Source: Mesostigma viride | Taxonomy: Eukaryota > Streptophyta > Mesostigmatophyceae > Mesostigmatales > Mesostigmataceae | Direction: 5' to 3' | DNA length: 64,000 bases | NCBI GenBank assembly: GCA_009746045.1 | Contig: RPFO01000050.1 | Coordinates: forward strand, 1,417,050 to 1,481,049 | In this document: in pieces, positions 19,581-31,100 of the stretch | How positions within the stretch are numbered: the stretch's first letter is position 1 | Layout: each line of letters begins with the position of its first letter | The notes under the pieces: model-generated | The model's database searches: none | Seen by the model: the letters and a program-made list of their open reading frames with translations, nothing else | What the model was told of the DNA's origin: nothing | Translations under genes and position numbers: made by a program

Positions 19581-21500
19581 ACGGTATAATGGTTGTTGGG
19601 TGGGGGGCTCTACGATTTGAGTAAAAGGGTGTGATTTCCGGCGCTGGGCCCACTGACGATTCCCCTCTTTCCCTGCGTGCGGCAAGCAGCTTCCTGACAC
19701 TGGGGAAGCTGCGCTTTAAGTCGTACAACGTCAGGGAAGGAGCCATACAGGCCAGGGCCAGCGGCTACGGTGGAAAGGATCACAGGTGGAGGCGAGTCTG
19801 CCCCGTGCGGTCTGATACCCCGTGCAGCCATTTTTCAGTTTCATACCCCTGAAAATGAAAAAAATCATAACACAAAGACCACAATTAACTCCGAATGACA
19901 GTCAACCAACATTTTTTTAATATCTACACTTCAAGAGCTTTCAGAATATGCAATAACATCATGGGTTTATTAAGGCGATTGGATGATATCTTGAGTCAAA
20001 GTTGGCCAAAAGACGATCGTTTCACCTAAAAAAAAAGTTGACCCCCCCCTTATTTCTAGGACAGGGTCAGGAACCTCAATACCAACATTGGGCGACTTAG
20101 TTGGATAGTCCAATGGCGGTTTCCTTGGGTCAGACCGCACGGATAGCCCATCGGACCTATATAATTCGCTTACTTACATGTGTGGGTTATACGCGCGCAT
20201 AAGCAGCCATCTATGCCAGGCAATGTGTTTATGCATTATAAACAGCCACAATAGACTGCCAAAGGTGCTGGAATACCAAGAAGTTGCCAAACCTGCATTG
20301 ACAGGATGGTATCCCCCAAAGAAACACCATAAACTGAGCAGATATGGGGCTGTTACAGCTCATACAGCAGGCATGAAAACCTGCTGCAAGTGGCATGATA
20401 TACTCGTCAAACAAAGATGTATAAACGACAGATTCCCGTGCAAACGACATGCAAAAACGTTGCCGTACCTGGCTCGATTACGACCTTACCGGATTCCGCT
20501 GCCTAGTCCGTGCACAGATGAATAAACGCGTCCGCAATCCCAGCAAACGCTGCAGCGGTTGTCCCGTATCAAACCTGGATGCTCGGGCTGGCGCAGACTG
20601 CCCGGCCGTAATAAGGAGAAAATCGAACTGTGATAAGCTATGACTCATCTGGCACTGGCAACCATGAAGGCAGTATTTTCCTACCTGTATTTTCCCAATC
20701 CTGTAGATCTGGCCACGCCTGACCTACGAAAAACACGCCTCGTCATTCTGAGCAACATTCTGAACCGTTTCATGCCGCGAGGCGCAAAATTTCCGTGATA
20801 ACGGCACGTTGACAGCCATTTCTCGCTACGCGCGCGCGAGTGAAAATTTCCCGCCAAAGTCACGTGATACTTTCTCAATGCACGTCGTAATTACCAGGCT
20901 ATGGCGAATATACCCCCCAAACCTATGCATCACCTTCGTCCCTAAGTGTTCCCAGACCCACCGGACAACTTCCCTCCGTCACGGGTGGCGCGGCGCTCGC
21001 GCAATATTTTGCCACGTGGCGGGGGGTGCAAGTGTATCCATTCGGATACACTTCCCGGGGTATCAGGCGAATCTGCACGTGGAGATGGCTAGCGCGTCCG
21101 GGTGCCAGGGTAGCCCATAATAACTGCCAGGTCCGAGCATGACAGCGGACCCGATCGTCTTTCAGCCTGTGGCCAGACGGGAGTTTCGGGGAGGATGCGG
21201 GGCTGGATCAAATCTTGGTGGGAGGAGCGCGCTCTTCTTCATCATTGCCCAGTTTTTCAGCAAAGAATGTTCGCCTGGCGAGGCTGAAATCAGTCTTGCT
21301 GTTTTACCGCCTTTGTTTTTTATCCTGTATGATGCATTATCCCTGTATATGTGCACAACGAGCCACGAGATAGCCATGGCTGACGGCGGAGCTCATAACT
21401 TTCGCGTTTGAGCACCGAATTTAGCCGTGAATATCACAATCGATGCGTCTTTCTACGACGCACATGCTGATATAATTTTCCAAAGCTATTACGCAATATA
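19581..21500. other. Region without recognisable genes
   Basis: Short ORFs only. An A-rich stretch lies at about 19850-19880. The sequence at 20050-20170 and 21000-21120 is unremarkable. Confidence 0.4.
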
Positions 21501-21502
21501 CG

Positions 21503-22916
21503 ATGAGCAAACGCCTCTCGACGCAACGCAGCCTGGCGGCTGCGCTCGGCAATGAAAATACGCCTGCAGCTCCGGCTGCAGCTTCGCCCACCGGCCCAGA
21601 AGGCAGCGGCGCCACTAGCCAAGCTCTAGTGGTCGTCCAGCCCCCTGCTGCGCCCGCCTCGCCAGCATGCAGCGTCGCCCGAACCCAAGCGCAGTCGTCC
21701 TGACGGGCTTTTGGATGAGTACGACTTTGACGCCAGCCAGCCCGGCTATTTTGACAAGCTTACACACGATCGCATCCTGCATGGCCCACGTGTTTTTCGG
21801 GACGCATGCCTCTCTTATAGAACTATGCAAGCAGCTTTCCCACCAAGGTCGCCTTGTCAATGCCTTCCTCCAGAGGCGCAATTTCGGCAAGGACGTCCTC
21901 AACGCCCGCCGCCCCCACCTCCAGCAATACGCCCTCTTTTCCCTCCTTGGACGCTCCATCGAGGAGCTTTGGCCCCCAAAGCCCCTCACCACCACCTCAG
22001 TAACGGAATCCTCCATCCGCTCACTCCTCAAGGAGGCCCTCGAGCAGCACGTGGCCCCCATCGCTGCAGATGTGGCGGCCATGGGCAGCACGTTGGCTGC
22101 CGAGCTCCCCCTCCTCTCCACCATCCCCACCGCCACCGCCACCCTCCTCGCCTCCACCCCCCCCCCCCTCCGCCTCCACCGACTCCATCACCGCCCAGCT
22201 CCGCGACATCGACCATGCAGCGCCTCAAGGATAATGCAATCGCTATCGAGGTCTTGCAGAACACAGCAGGCCTCACCGCCCAGGCAGTGAAGGACATTGC
22301 CGCCAAGCCAGCCCCGGCTGGCCTGGCCGGCGATGCTCCTCCCATCACGACCTGGGCGGACATGCTTAAGCAACATACCACCTCCACCACCTCCGCCGTC
22401 GCAGCCCAGCTCCAGCGGCAGACGCTTGACCTCCGCGAGGAGGCCGCCGGAGCTCGCCAAGCGCAGCCTCAACGCCATACTCAAGAACTTCGACATGGAA
22501 GCAGGTGAGAATTCCGAGAAGCTTGCACGTGCGTTTGAGAGCAAAATCCTTGCACGCATGGGCCTTCTTGGTGAGATCAAGCTGACCGCCCACCGCCTCC
22601 CCCGCGCGCGGGGTTAGGCAGGGGCGCCTCCGCTTCTTCTCATCTTTGATAGCCCAGCGGACAAGATTTCGTTAATTCCTCAGACGCCGCAAGCGGCTCG
22701 AGAATACTCACTTCACCGTGGACGACGACTTGACCCTGGCACAGCAACAACGGCGACGGGTCCGAGCTATGGCCGACCTACCTCCAGCTCCGGCAGACCA
22801 AGGCGGGCCAGCCGGTGTACTGGAAGGGGGCGGCCATCTACGTCGGCCACAAGCCCTGGCAAGCGACCCCCTCGACCACCGCGGCCCCAGCAACTCCAGC
22901 CCCAGCCTAGGGGAAT
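21503..22916 (+). pseudogene. LINE ORF1-like protein, frame-broken
   Basis: It starts MSKRLSTQRSLAAALGNENT, is Ala/Pro-rich, then continues in other frames (LLDEYDFDASQPGYFDKLTH; SLLKEALEQHVAPIAADVAA; AQAVKDIAAKPAPAGLAG; LNAILKNFDMEAGENSEKLA). It ends with TVDDDLTLAQQQRRR and, after one more shift, KAGQPVYWKGAAIYVGHKPW. The C-terminal pattern DLTxxQxxxR...G.P.YWxGAxI resembles the C-terminal domain of L1-type ORF1 proteins. At least four frame changes. No ORF2 follows; the LINE 3' UTR begins at once. Confidence 0.5.
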
Positions 22917-22924
22917 ACAGCAGT

Positions 22925-23351
22925 AGTGTAGAATAGTTAGACAGTGGCCTTGTACATGCCCGCCTACTACAGGCACTATACCAGCTGAGGCCTAGCCTTT
23001 TTAGTCATGTACATGTGTGCCTATGATGAGCCACCCTCCAGATGATACCTAGCTTTATTTAATTATGCCGTGCCCATGCAGGGGGTCCCTCCCTGCTGAG
23101 ACGCCATGCCCTAGCCTTTGTATAGCTGCGCTGATCTTCCCCACCTATGACAGGCTCCCCTTAGCTGGGTGTTGCCTGAAACTCTGGGTGATGCCGGTGC
23201 CCTAGTGCACCTAGAGCAAGTGTTGTTTACATTCCCACCCTTGCAGGAAGTAGCTTAGAATGTATGATAGGCCATATGCCCCTTCTCTGGGCTATGTGCT
23301 ACATATACTCCCAACGGAGTTATGTTACAATTCAATTCAATTCAATTCAAT
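22925..23351 (+). mobile_element. LINE 3' UTR with (ATTCA)n tail
   Basis: The block ending gtatgataggccatatgccc ... ctatgtgctacatatactcc, caacggagttatgttacaat, then attcaattcaattcaattca is shared with 41300-41680 and, in inverse orientation, with about 39660-39830. A pentanucleotide tail after a conserved block is a LINE 3' end. Confidence 0.7.
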
Positions 23352-23359
23352 GATGCATT

Positions 23360-24265
23360 ATAGGAAAGGCAATAAAGAGTTCGGTTCAGCCAGGGGGGCA
23401 TATCTATGCCATAAAAGTTTCCTACAAAAACACACAGCCCTGGTCGGGGCCTTGGCTAAGCAGTTTCCAAGCCAAGGCCTTGGTAGGGTAGAGGGCCTAT
23501 CGCCACAATTGCTTCAAATTATGCCGGGATATCCTGGGCAGCCTCGGGGGTGGGTCCGGACCGGCCGGTGATGGGTCCTGGGCTTAATGTGAGAGACGGT
23601 CCGGGGGCGTAAGGCCTAATATAATGATGAGCAGCCGCTGGAAACCGCCCGGCCCCCTAACGGGGGGAACGACATCCATGGGTGCCGCCCTGCGTCCGCC
23701 GGGAAACCGTAGCGGCCACACGGGGGCGGCAGTACAGCCGCGGCAGCGTGCGGGAGGGGGGCAAGGGGCGGAAAGAAACTCGGCACCAAGGTTGGCGACA
23801 GCCTTGGTACGTGGCCAGGTAGGAGGTGTGGGGGCAACACCTTGTGTTCGAACTTATGCTGGGCCCCCATGCAGCATGGTGCTACAATAAACAACTTGAT
23901 ATAGTGATGTGCACTGAGTTTGAAGGTGTGGTATAGGCTGTCCGTATAAAGCCTAGCACACAAAAATGTAAAATAAATGTTTCTCTTGGTGGGACTGAGG
24001 AACTCCAATGGACCAAAAACAAGAAATGTATTTGAATATTTATTAGTTTACACGTGCGTAAATAATTATGAGAAAGAATTAAATTGTAACATTGTCTCCT
24101 TGATAACATGACTGCGTTGGGAGATCATGTAGCACGTATTCCATTGCTGGTCCACGGGTACGAGGGGGTGAGCGGAGCCACGAAAAGCAACTAAGCTAAC
24201 TCTTAATTAATATAATCTAGGCTGTATGAAAAATTAACTACTCTACTCAGTAAAGGTCCCCAATT
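23360..24265. other. Non-coding; inverted LINE tail
   Basis: No gene seen. At about 24080-24150 the sequence ttgtaacattgtctcc ... agatcatgtagcacgtattc is a diverged minus-strand LINE 3' tail, with an A/T-rich tail to its left. Confidence 0.45.
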
Positions 24266-24269
24266 CCTC

Positions 24270-25030
24270 ATATGACTTGGGGGAAGGGCCTTGCCTACAG
24301 GGGATGCATGGCGTACGTGTGGGCCTGGACAATTTTGGTCTGCCATCTCTTCTTGTCCTAGCTGCATGGCAGTCCAAGCTAGAGTCAGGGGGAGGAAATG
24401 GGGTGTTTAAACTGAGCTGGGATCGTGAGGTCGGCCAGCAACTGATCTGTGTAGTTCATTGCTGGTACGTCTATACCAACCCGCAGGCCCTGTGGGCAAG
24501 CCCCCTCCCCCCAGGAGGAAGGGACACTTTACTGAGTAGAGTAGTTAGGATAATTTTGGTCGAAGTACTAGAAATTAGATTAGAGTTATAGCTTAGTAGC
24601 TAGTTTTTGCGGATCCGTTCATATCCCCACCCACCAGTAATGGAATACGTGCTACATCAGTGATCTCTCAACGGAGTCATGTTATAATTCAATTTGATTT
24701 CTAATTCACCAACCCTTCTGGTTTTGTCCTTGCGCCGGGCCAGGCCACCGTCAGGATATGCCGCCCTTGCTGGCTGGCCAAGCCGCTGATTGAGGGCCGG
24801 GCGGCCGGCCATGCAGACCAAGGGCGGTTCCTACCTCAGTGACTGGTTCGGGCAAGATGTCCTACAAATGCTATTCTACTACGCTGCATGCCTAATCTCA
24901 TCGGAAATGCGAGGCATATACCCTTATATTATATACAAAGAGTCGAGTGACCTATGTACGTGTGGAAAATATCCTATACATGTTCAGGACCTGTCGGAGC
25001 ATCCTGGTTACTGTGCCGTTCCGAGGGATC
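24270..25030 (-). pseudogene. Heavily decayed LINE RT fragment
   Basis: By nucleotide similarity this parallels the LINE copy at 40320-40760: shared stretches include tggctggccaagccgctg, cagaccaaggg.ggt, gtcctacaa.aatgctat and gacctgtcggagcatcctg. All reading frames are broken. It ends near a (CT)n run (25035-25051) just before the (CCAT)n tract. Confidence 0.6.
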
Positions 25031-25115
25031 CGTGTCTCTCTCTCTCTCTCTGGCCGGGTGTCTAGGTGCATGTTGCGGCCAACTGCTAATCATGCCGGCT
25101 GGCACGCACCCGGAT

Positions 25116-25403
25116 CCATCCATCCATCCATCCATCCATCCATCCATCCATCCATCCATCCATCCATCCATCCATCCATCCATCCATCCATCCATCCATC
25201 CATCCATCCATCCATCCATCCATCCATCCATCCATCCATCCATCCATCCATCCATCCATCCATCCATCCATCCATCCATCCATCCATCCATCCATCCATC
25301 CATCCATCCATCCATCCATCCATCCATCCATCCATCCATCCATCCATCCATCCATCCATCCATCCATCCATCCATCCATCCATCCATCCATCCATCCATC
25401 CAT

Positions 25404-25439
<36 letters not shown>

Positions 25440-25443
25440 CCAT
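25116..25443. repeat. (CCAT)n microsatellite, left part
   Basis: About 82 tandem CCAT units with one CCGT variant, ending directly at the copia LTR. It is continuous in sense with the larger tract at 33936-34963, so the retroelement split one array. Confidence 0.97.
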
Positions 25444-25898
25444 AGTTGGATGGAGACTAGGGACGACGAACAACTGCGAAAGCTGAGAGCGAATGATGAT
25501 TGTATTACAATAATACAATGAGAGAGCGATGAAAGCTGAGGGCTCAGAATGGAACTGGGCAGACTCGGGTGCTGTGGCACTCCCCAGTGCTACGCCTATA
25601 TGCCTATGGCGGTGCTACCTGCAGCACACGACCAGTGGACAAGTGTACACCGCAATGCCATGCGACCACGTCACTAGCAACCAGCTAAGACTCGGCCCGT
25701 CAGGCCCGGCTACACCGGACCTGGCGGGTCGAGCTAGCACCTAGGAACAGTCTGGCACTAACCGCACATCGGTCCACATGACACCTCAGTACCGTACACC
25801 CTGCCGTACTGTACTGAGGTGTCCCGCTCAGCCGCGGTAGGCAATACGCGGCGCGCAGGCCGGAAATCCGTGTGTCAGCCTAAGCATCTCATCTAACT
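25444..25898 (-). repeat. Copia 3' LTR
   Basis: Left LTR, 455 bp, in the same orientation as the right one and identical by eye. It contains a self-complementary region gacacctcagtac ... gtactgaggtgtc, which could fold as a hairpin in the transcript. Confidence 0.93.
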
Positions 25899-26959
25899 CC
25901 CATTATGTTTTCCTTTCAGGTTGAAGGCTAGCGACTTCAAGCCTGACCCTGCCCAGCTAGGAGACTGACTCCAAGCTGACTGAGGTGCTGAGCAACTGAC
26001 ACCCATACTGCAACATCTGGACTGAAAAAGATGGGCCCCAGAACTCGTGCAATACTTGTGATGGCATCACGTTTAGCTCAACATGCCCGGGGAGTTCCTC
26101 CTCCTCGCGAGCTCACAAGGGAGATAGCTATGCCTGTCTGCCTATCCAGGGAGTGCATCACCAGCCAAGAAAGCCATTGTAAAAATGCCAAGGTAACCGT
26201 TTAAGAGGTTCCATGTTGTTCCATCATCATCGCCCACTCAGAGAGAAAATACCCAGCCAGGCTGGGTCAACTGAGCTCAGGTTACCTGCAACCTGAGGAG
26301 TGACAGTGGACAGGTTTATTGCACCCTGCACTGTCCATGTTGTACCTGCACAACATGTGAGGACCAGCCACCCCTGCCCTGCACAGAGGGGGCTGAAGTC
26401 CGAGTGACAGGTGACAGGACTATGACATCCTGGACCTGGCCACATTGCACCTGCACAACGTGTGAGACCAGCCACCCCTGCCCTGCACATGGGTGACTGA
26501 AGTCCTGGTGACAGGTGACAGGAATATTTCATCCTGCACCTGTGCTGAGCACGTTGTACTAGACAACATGACAGCACCCATGCCTTTACTGCCACTGAAC
26601 AGTAAGGCCAGGTGGCCCAGGATATCCACAGTGAACTGGGGTCCTGGGTAACCACCTGTCAAGGGAGCTTTGACCCTCCACTTGAATGGGGGCACCTGAG
26701 CCACTGAGCTCAAGGCCAATCCACCAAGGCATACGCCCTAGTGAAAAAGGTGTGAGATACATCCCATGCCCACCTATGAAGGTGTGCATAACGAAATTCC
26801 ATGGTGTTGAAAAATCAAAACAGATTTTATTGGGCATAGGGCACGCAGATGTATGAAAAACAGACTCCAACCAACCCCCTGCTGGAAGCCACAACCTACC
26901 CCTTGGACCTGCCCAAGGGGTACTGGGTGACCTAGGCGGCCCTGGTGAACAGGACCCTG
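25899..26959 (-). other. Copia 3' untranslated region
   Basis: About 1 kb between the RNase H stop and the 3' LTR. It contains two ~70-bp direct repeats (about 26346-26418 and 26451-26521) sharing ccagccacccctgccctgca. No ORF of note. Confidence 0.6.
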
Positions 26960-28387
26960 CTAGGCGTCCCCCCTATGGGGCAGGGTTGCCTGCTTGCCAT
27001 AGGGGTTCATCAAGTGGTACAACAGCTGATATTGTTCAGCTGCCTGCTGAGGCACTTTAGTGAGTGCATCAGCAGCGTTGTGTTTGTCCTCCACGTGACG
27101 GGTGGACTCCCAGTAGGTGGACTCCTGTTTCAGGACCACCCAGTCAAGATCAGTGTGGACAGCATAGGGGTTAGCAAGGAAACTGAGGACTGACTGACTG
27201 TCAGTGAGCAAGTGTGCCACCACCCCAGCATTGCTGCCTGCTTGCATCTGCAACCAAACCAGCACATGATTCAAGTACCTGGCATGAAGCACTGCTGACA
27301 CCACTGCCCTGCACTCAGCAGCATTGCTGCTGACAGCCTTGCGTCTATGCAACCGGCTGTACCATGAAATGAGAGACAAGGGTGCATCATCATTCTGCAC
27401 AAAATACAAGCCTGACTCCCTTGCCTGCAACTTGGTAATCTGCCTGGACTCCATGGAACTATCCATCATAGCTTGGATGTGAATGGTTTTGTGGAGATCC
27501 AAGGAGTGCAAGATAAGGGGAGGGCCCTCCTGGAGAGTTTTGGTGATGGCTTTGTGACCTACTTGCATCAAGACATCATCATCAACTCTGCTAACCACAG
27601 CCAGGTGAGGTGCACACGTTGAGCACAACCACCCCAGCTTGCCTCTAATGGTAGGACAGGCTCCAGGTTTGATTTTTGTTTGCAAAACCTCCAAGCAGCT
27701 GTGCATGTAATCATTGGGAGAGTAGAGTGCACACACCCACTGGTTTTGATGCTGCTGGAGTTGTAACATTGTGCCACAAAATTTTATGGCAGTGGTGCCC
27801 AGCTCTACTTGCTTGCCAATCTCAAAATGCTGTGACACTTGTTGAATAAAATCATCCACAGCACGCCTTGGCCCAGCAATCAGCTGATCATCCCCATGCC
27901 ACACAAAGGTGAGAATGCCATGAGGGTGTGGGACCACAAAGAAGCAAGGGTCTATGTCATCATATCTAGCCCCTAACTTTTCAAACACAGCCTGAGCTGA
28001 CATCCTGAAAATGCGAGGAGCTGATTGCAGCCCTTCAACACCTATGTTAGCTTTCAGGTACTGCTGAGGGATGTGTTTTGCCCAAACTCTGGGAGTGGAG
28101 ACTACGTACACCTGACCATGCCACACTTGTTGTGCTATCTCAGGTGAGCCTTTCAGGAAAGCCCTTTTAATGTCTGTAGCCTTACAGATATAGTCATCCC
28201 CATCATTGAGATGACCCACAAAGACAGACAGCAAGATTTTTAGGGATGTTTGCTGAATGCCTGGCGTGTACAACTCTGCCTCTGTCAGATCAGTGGTGCC
28301 CTTGAACTCTGTCACACAAGGTCTAGCATGAAAGATGACTGACCCATCTGCTGCTGGCTTATGTTTACACACAAACTTCAGGCGCAA
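26960..28387 (-). CDS. Copia reverse transcriptase-RNase H
   Basis: 475 codons in one frame. RT motifs: ATDIKRAFLKG (first catalytic Asp), GLQSAPRIF, YDDIDPCFFVV, and WHGDDQLIAGP at the position of the usual YVDD, so the two Asp remain but Tyr-Val are replaced. RNase H motifs follow: ISWYSRLHRRKAVSSNAAEC (Glu), LTDSQSVLSFL (Asp) and DKHNAADALTK. These are Ty1/copia signatures. The frame differs from the upstream segment (28378-28842). Ends TAG. Confidence 0.88.
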   Translation of the reverse strand: MRLKFVCKHKPAADGSVIFHARPCVTEFKGTTDLTEAELYTPGIQQTSLKILLSVFVGHLNDGDDYICKATDIKRAFLKGSPEIAQQVWHGQVYVVSTPRVWAKHIPQQYLKANIGVEGLQSAPRIFRMSAQAVFEKLGARYDDIDPCFFVVPHPHGILTFVWHGDDQLIAGPRRAVDDFIQQVSQHFEIGKQVELGTTAIKFCGTMLQLQQHQNQWVCALYSPNDYMHSCLEVLQTKIKPGACPTIRGKLGWLCSTCAPHLAVVSRVDDDVLMQVGHKAITKTLQEGPPLILHSLDLHKTIHIQAMMDSSMESRQITKLQARESGLYFVQNDDAPLSLISWYSRLHRRKAVSSNAAECRAVVSAVLHARYLNHVLVWLQMQAGSNAGVVAHLLTDSQSVLSFLANPYAVHTDLDWVVLKQESTYWESTRHVEDKHNAADALTKVPQQAAEQYQLLYHLMNPYGKQATLPHRGDA

Positions 28388-28860
28388 GTGCTTGCACCCT
28401 GCAGGCTTTTTGTCAATAGGTGTGACAGGGGAGTATGAGAAGGACTAAGAGGATCTGGCACTACCCATTCTTCCCTGGCCTTGTTAAAGGCCTCCACCCA
28501 TTTTAGGAATCCTATGTGTGTGCGACAGTCTTGCTCTATCTGTTCATAAGAAAGAGGAGACATTTTAGCCACATCATGCTTGCCCAATCCAAATGAGTTG
28601 GGATGAAGTTTTTGGTTGTGAACCAGGTCTGCCACACAGGGTTCTTGCCCTGGGGCATACTTGGGTGTAGCAAATTTTACAGAAGCAATGTTGGTGTTAA
28701 GAAGTTTTTCAAGAGAAATTTTGAAATGATTCAGATCAACACCACCCATGTCCTGGATGGATAGTCTATCACTGGATATGAGGACACCAGGGTAACAGAG
28801 AAAAGGATCCCCCAATAAAGCATTCCCTTTATAACCTTCCAAGACCTGAAAAGGAGTGGG
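28378..28860 (-). CDS. Copia protease C-terminal half and linker to RT
   Basis: This frame takes over from the upstream pol ORF near 28860. It contains GNALLGDPFLCYPGVLISSD, which resembles the conserved C-terminal LLG motif of retropepsins, then a linker running towards the RT. A further frame change at about 28385 is needed to enter RT. The two frame changes within 500 bp look like indels, though programmed frameshifting cannot be excluded for one of them. Confidence 0.6.
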   Translation of the reverse strand, partial: PTPFQVLEGYKGNALLGDPFLCYPGVLISSDRLSIQDMGGVDLNHFKISLEKLLNTNIASVKFATPKYAPGQEPCVADLVHNQKLHPNSFGLGKHDVAKMSPLSYEQIEQDCRTHIGFLKWVEAFNKAREEWVVPDPLSPSHTPLSHLLTKSLQGASTCA

Positions 28861-30702
28861 GATACCAGTATAGTCAACATGACCTGACCTAATACCTTGA
28901 GGGATGACTGCCCTGAGAAATCAGCCACATGGTGCCAGGGTGAAGGTTCCAAAGGCAAATGGGGCACAGCCAGGGCACTGATAATGCTGACCTGGGCTTG
29001 TGTGTCCACTGCAACCATAAATGGGCTATTGTCATTCTGCCCAACCTTCCCCACCTTAGCTGATCCTGCAGCAGTTTGAGCTTTGGCTCTATGAGCTGCT
29101 TGTAAAATGCGAACAGCGTCTGCTAGGCTGCGTTTGGAAGGTGCAGCTAGTGGCTGAGCTATGTTCACACTTGTAGAGGTGATAGGTTGCTGATCACCTG
29201 TTTTGCCAATGTGACCCTCTGCTGCAGGGGGCCAATCCTGCAGTGACTGCCTGCAATCATCAAGGGTGACCTGGGTGTCACAGTGGGTGTGGCTCTCACA
29301 CTCACCAGTGGGTGTTCCAAACAACCACTCACTGGGCAACGCTGGGATGCCAGGCAACTGTACAGGGCTGTCGGCCAACAGCTCTTCCTCCTCTGCCACG
29401 TCTGACACAGTTGGAAAATACAATTTCATCCTGTGAGGTGAACACCTGTGAATTTTTCCCGTGTCATTGTGTTTAACTAACACTGTCCTGCCAGTGGTGT
29501 TAAACTTTAGGATGGTGGCTGGCCCATGCCAGGTACCCACCTTGCCTAGTCCCGACTCCTTGTAGAATAGGACCTGATCCCCTTCTCTGAAGGTGGGACG
29601 TGGATGCTTTGCATCCTTGACAGCTAACCTGCTAGCTGTCTGTGCTCGCTGTGCGTTGTAGAGGGCTAGTACCTCAGGTGGATAAATGCCTGCATGCAAT
29701 CCATCTGGTGTAATGACCACCCCTTGTGGGGTTTTCATGAGTGGCCTCCTGTTGAGGACTTGGCACAACCTGGTGGACCACAGAGCTCTGTCAGCATAGG
29801 ACCCACTGTCAGCCAGCAGATTGCCATCTTCTTTGGCTACAAGGGTTTTAATGGACCTGATGGCCCTTTCAATAATGCCTTGCCTCTCATGATCTTCTAG
29901 CCCAGCCAGATCAATAGCCTCACACCCTGGTTCATTGGCAAGACATGTGAACTGCTGATCCAGTAACAATGCCTCCACAGGGTAGTACCTGGCCTGAGCA
30001 ATCAAGAGAGCCCTGAGCAACTGTGTCTTGTCCATTCCAGGTAATGGTTCAATGGTTGTGTACCTTGACCATGCATCTTTAAGTGCCAAGTAAGATTGTC
30101 CTTTGATATGAAAGACATCTCCTACCACCCTGCCCTTGCTCTTAGGTGGGGTAGCTACATGCCACTTAGGGGGTTTGGGTGCATTGAACTGACAATGCTG
30201 GCAGTGGGATCTGACCACCTGGCATGCACGTCTGAGTGCTGCCCCCCCTATTGCTGCTGCCACCACCTCTGCACTCACTTCATGCCCATAAAGGAAATGC
30301 AACTGCAAAGCAAGCTCCTGAAAACTGATCTGAGCATCCTCTGCTGGGGACACTCTGCACACCTTGGGAACCATAGATGTGAAGGTTGGTTTAGAGACAT
30401 AATCTTCTGAAACCAGCTGTAGCACCTTTCCAGAACTGCTCACTGCTCTGACAGTGGGGCATGCAGAAGAAGAAGGTGAAGCAGGCACACTCAAGCCAGC
30501 ATGAGAGGGAGACTCACACTTCTTGCCGTAAGGAGGCCGCTTGCAGTCCTTGGGGTCACCGTGGGGCGGCCCGTGGCACTTGTGGCACAGGACGTCCAAA
30601 TGCCCCAGCTCGTCCACGTTCTTGCGGCAGGTGGGCCGCAGGTGGTACTTCATGCCACAGCGGGTGCACCGCTGAGAAGACTTGTCCTCCTTGTCCTGCT
30701 TC

Positions 30703-30764
<62 letters not shown>

Positions 30765-31100
30765 ACTGTTGTTGTTGTTGTTGCTGGAGCTGCCCCCCTT
30801 GGAGGGAGACTGCCCCTTACCCTTGCCCTTGCCCCAGCCCCTGCCCTTGCCCTTGCCCTTGCCCTTGCCCTTGCCCTTGCCCTTAAACATTTGTCCCAGC
30901 AGGGACTTGACTTCTGCCATAGTGACAGGTCTCTTGCTCCTGTCTTCCCTCTCCCTATCCTCCTCCTCCCTCTCTTCCCCCCTGACCCTCTTTACAGAGG
31001 TGCCCATGGCCCCCTGGCTAAGGGGAGCCAAGGCCAGCTTGATATAATCCAATGCCTCCTTCATGTCCTCCCAGTACTTTGCCATTCCTGTGGCAAGCAT
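28731..31100 (-). CDS. Copia pol: zinc-binding region, integrase, protease N-terminus
   Basis: 789 codons. A Lys/Gly low-complexity stretch and a run of about 27 Asn come first, then Cys/His clusters (CTRCGMKYHLRPTC and CHKCHGPPHGDPKDC). Integrase HHCC: HFLYGH and CQHC. DDE core: GDVFHI, LLLDQQF, GIIERAI. The C-terminal region is RPTFREGDQVLFY ... VGTWHGPATIL. After the integrase comes VAVDTQAQVSIISALAVP, a retropepsin-like site with DTQ in place of DTG. This places the protease after the integrase, unlike canonical copia (protease before integrase). Confidence 0.85.
30698..30786. repeat. (TTG)n trinucleotide repeat in pol
   Basis: About 29 triplets, coding for poly-Asn on the minus strand between the Gly/Lys-rich and zinc-binding segments of the copia polyprotein. 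The opposite-strand poly-Val, Leu or Cys readings are artefacts. Confidence 0.9.

Noticed and set aside
24974-25435. WMDG/IHPS repeat proteins here and at 33865-35174
   Set aside because: Direct translation of (CCAT)n in any frame, no flanking coding sequence; the left array ends at an LTR.
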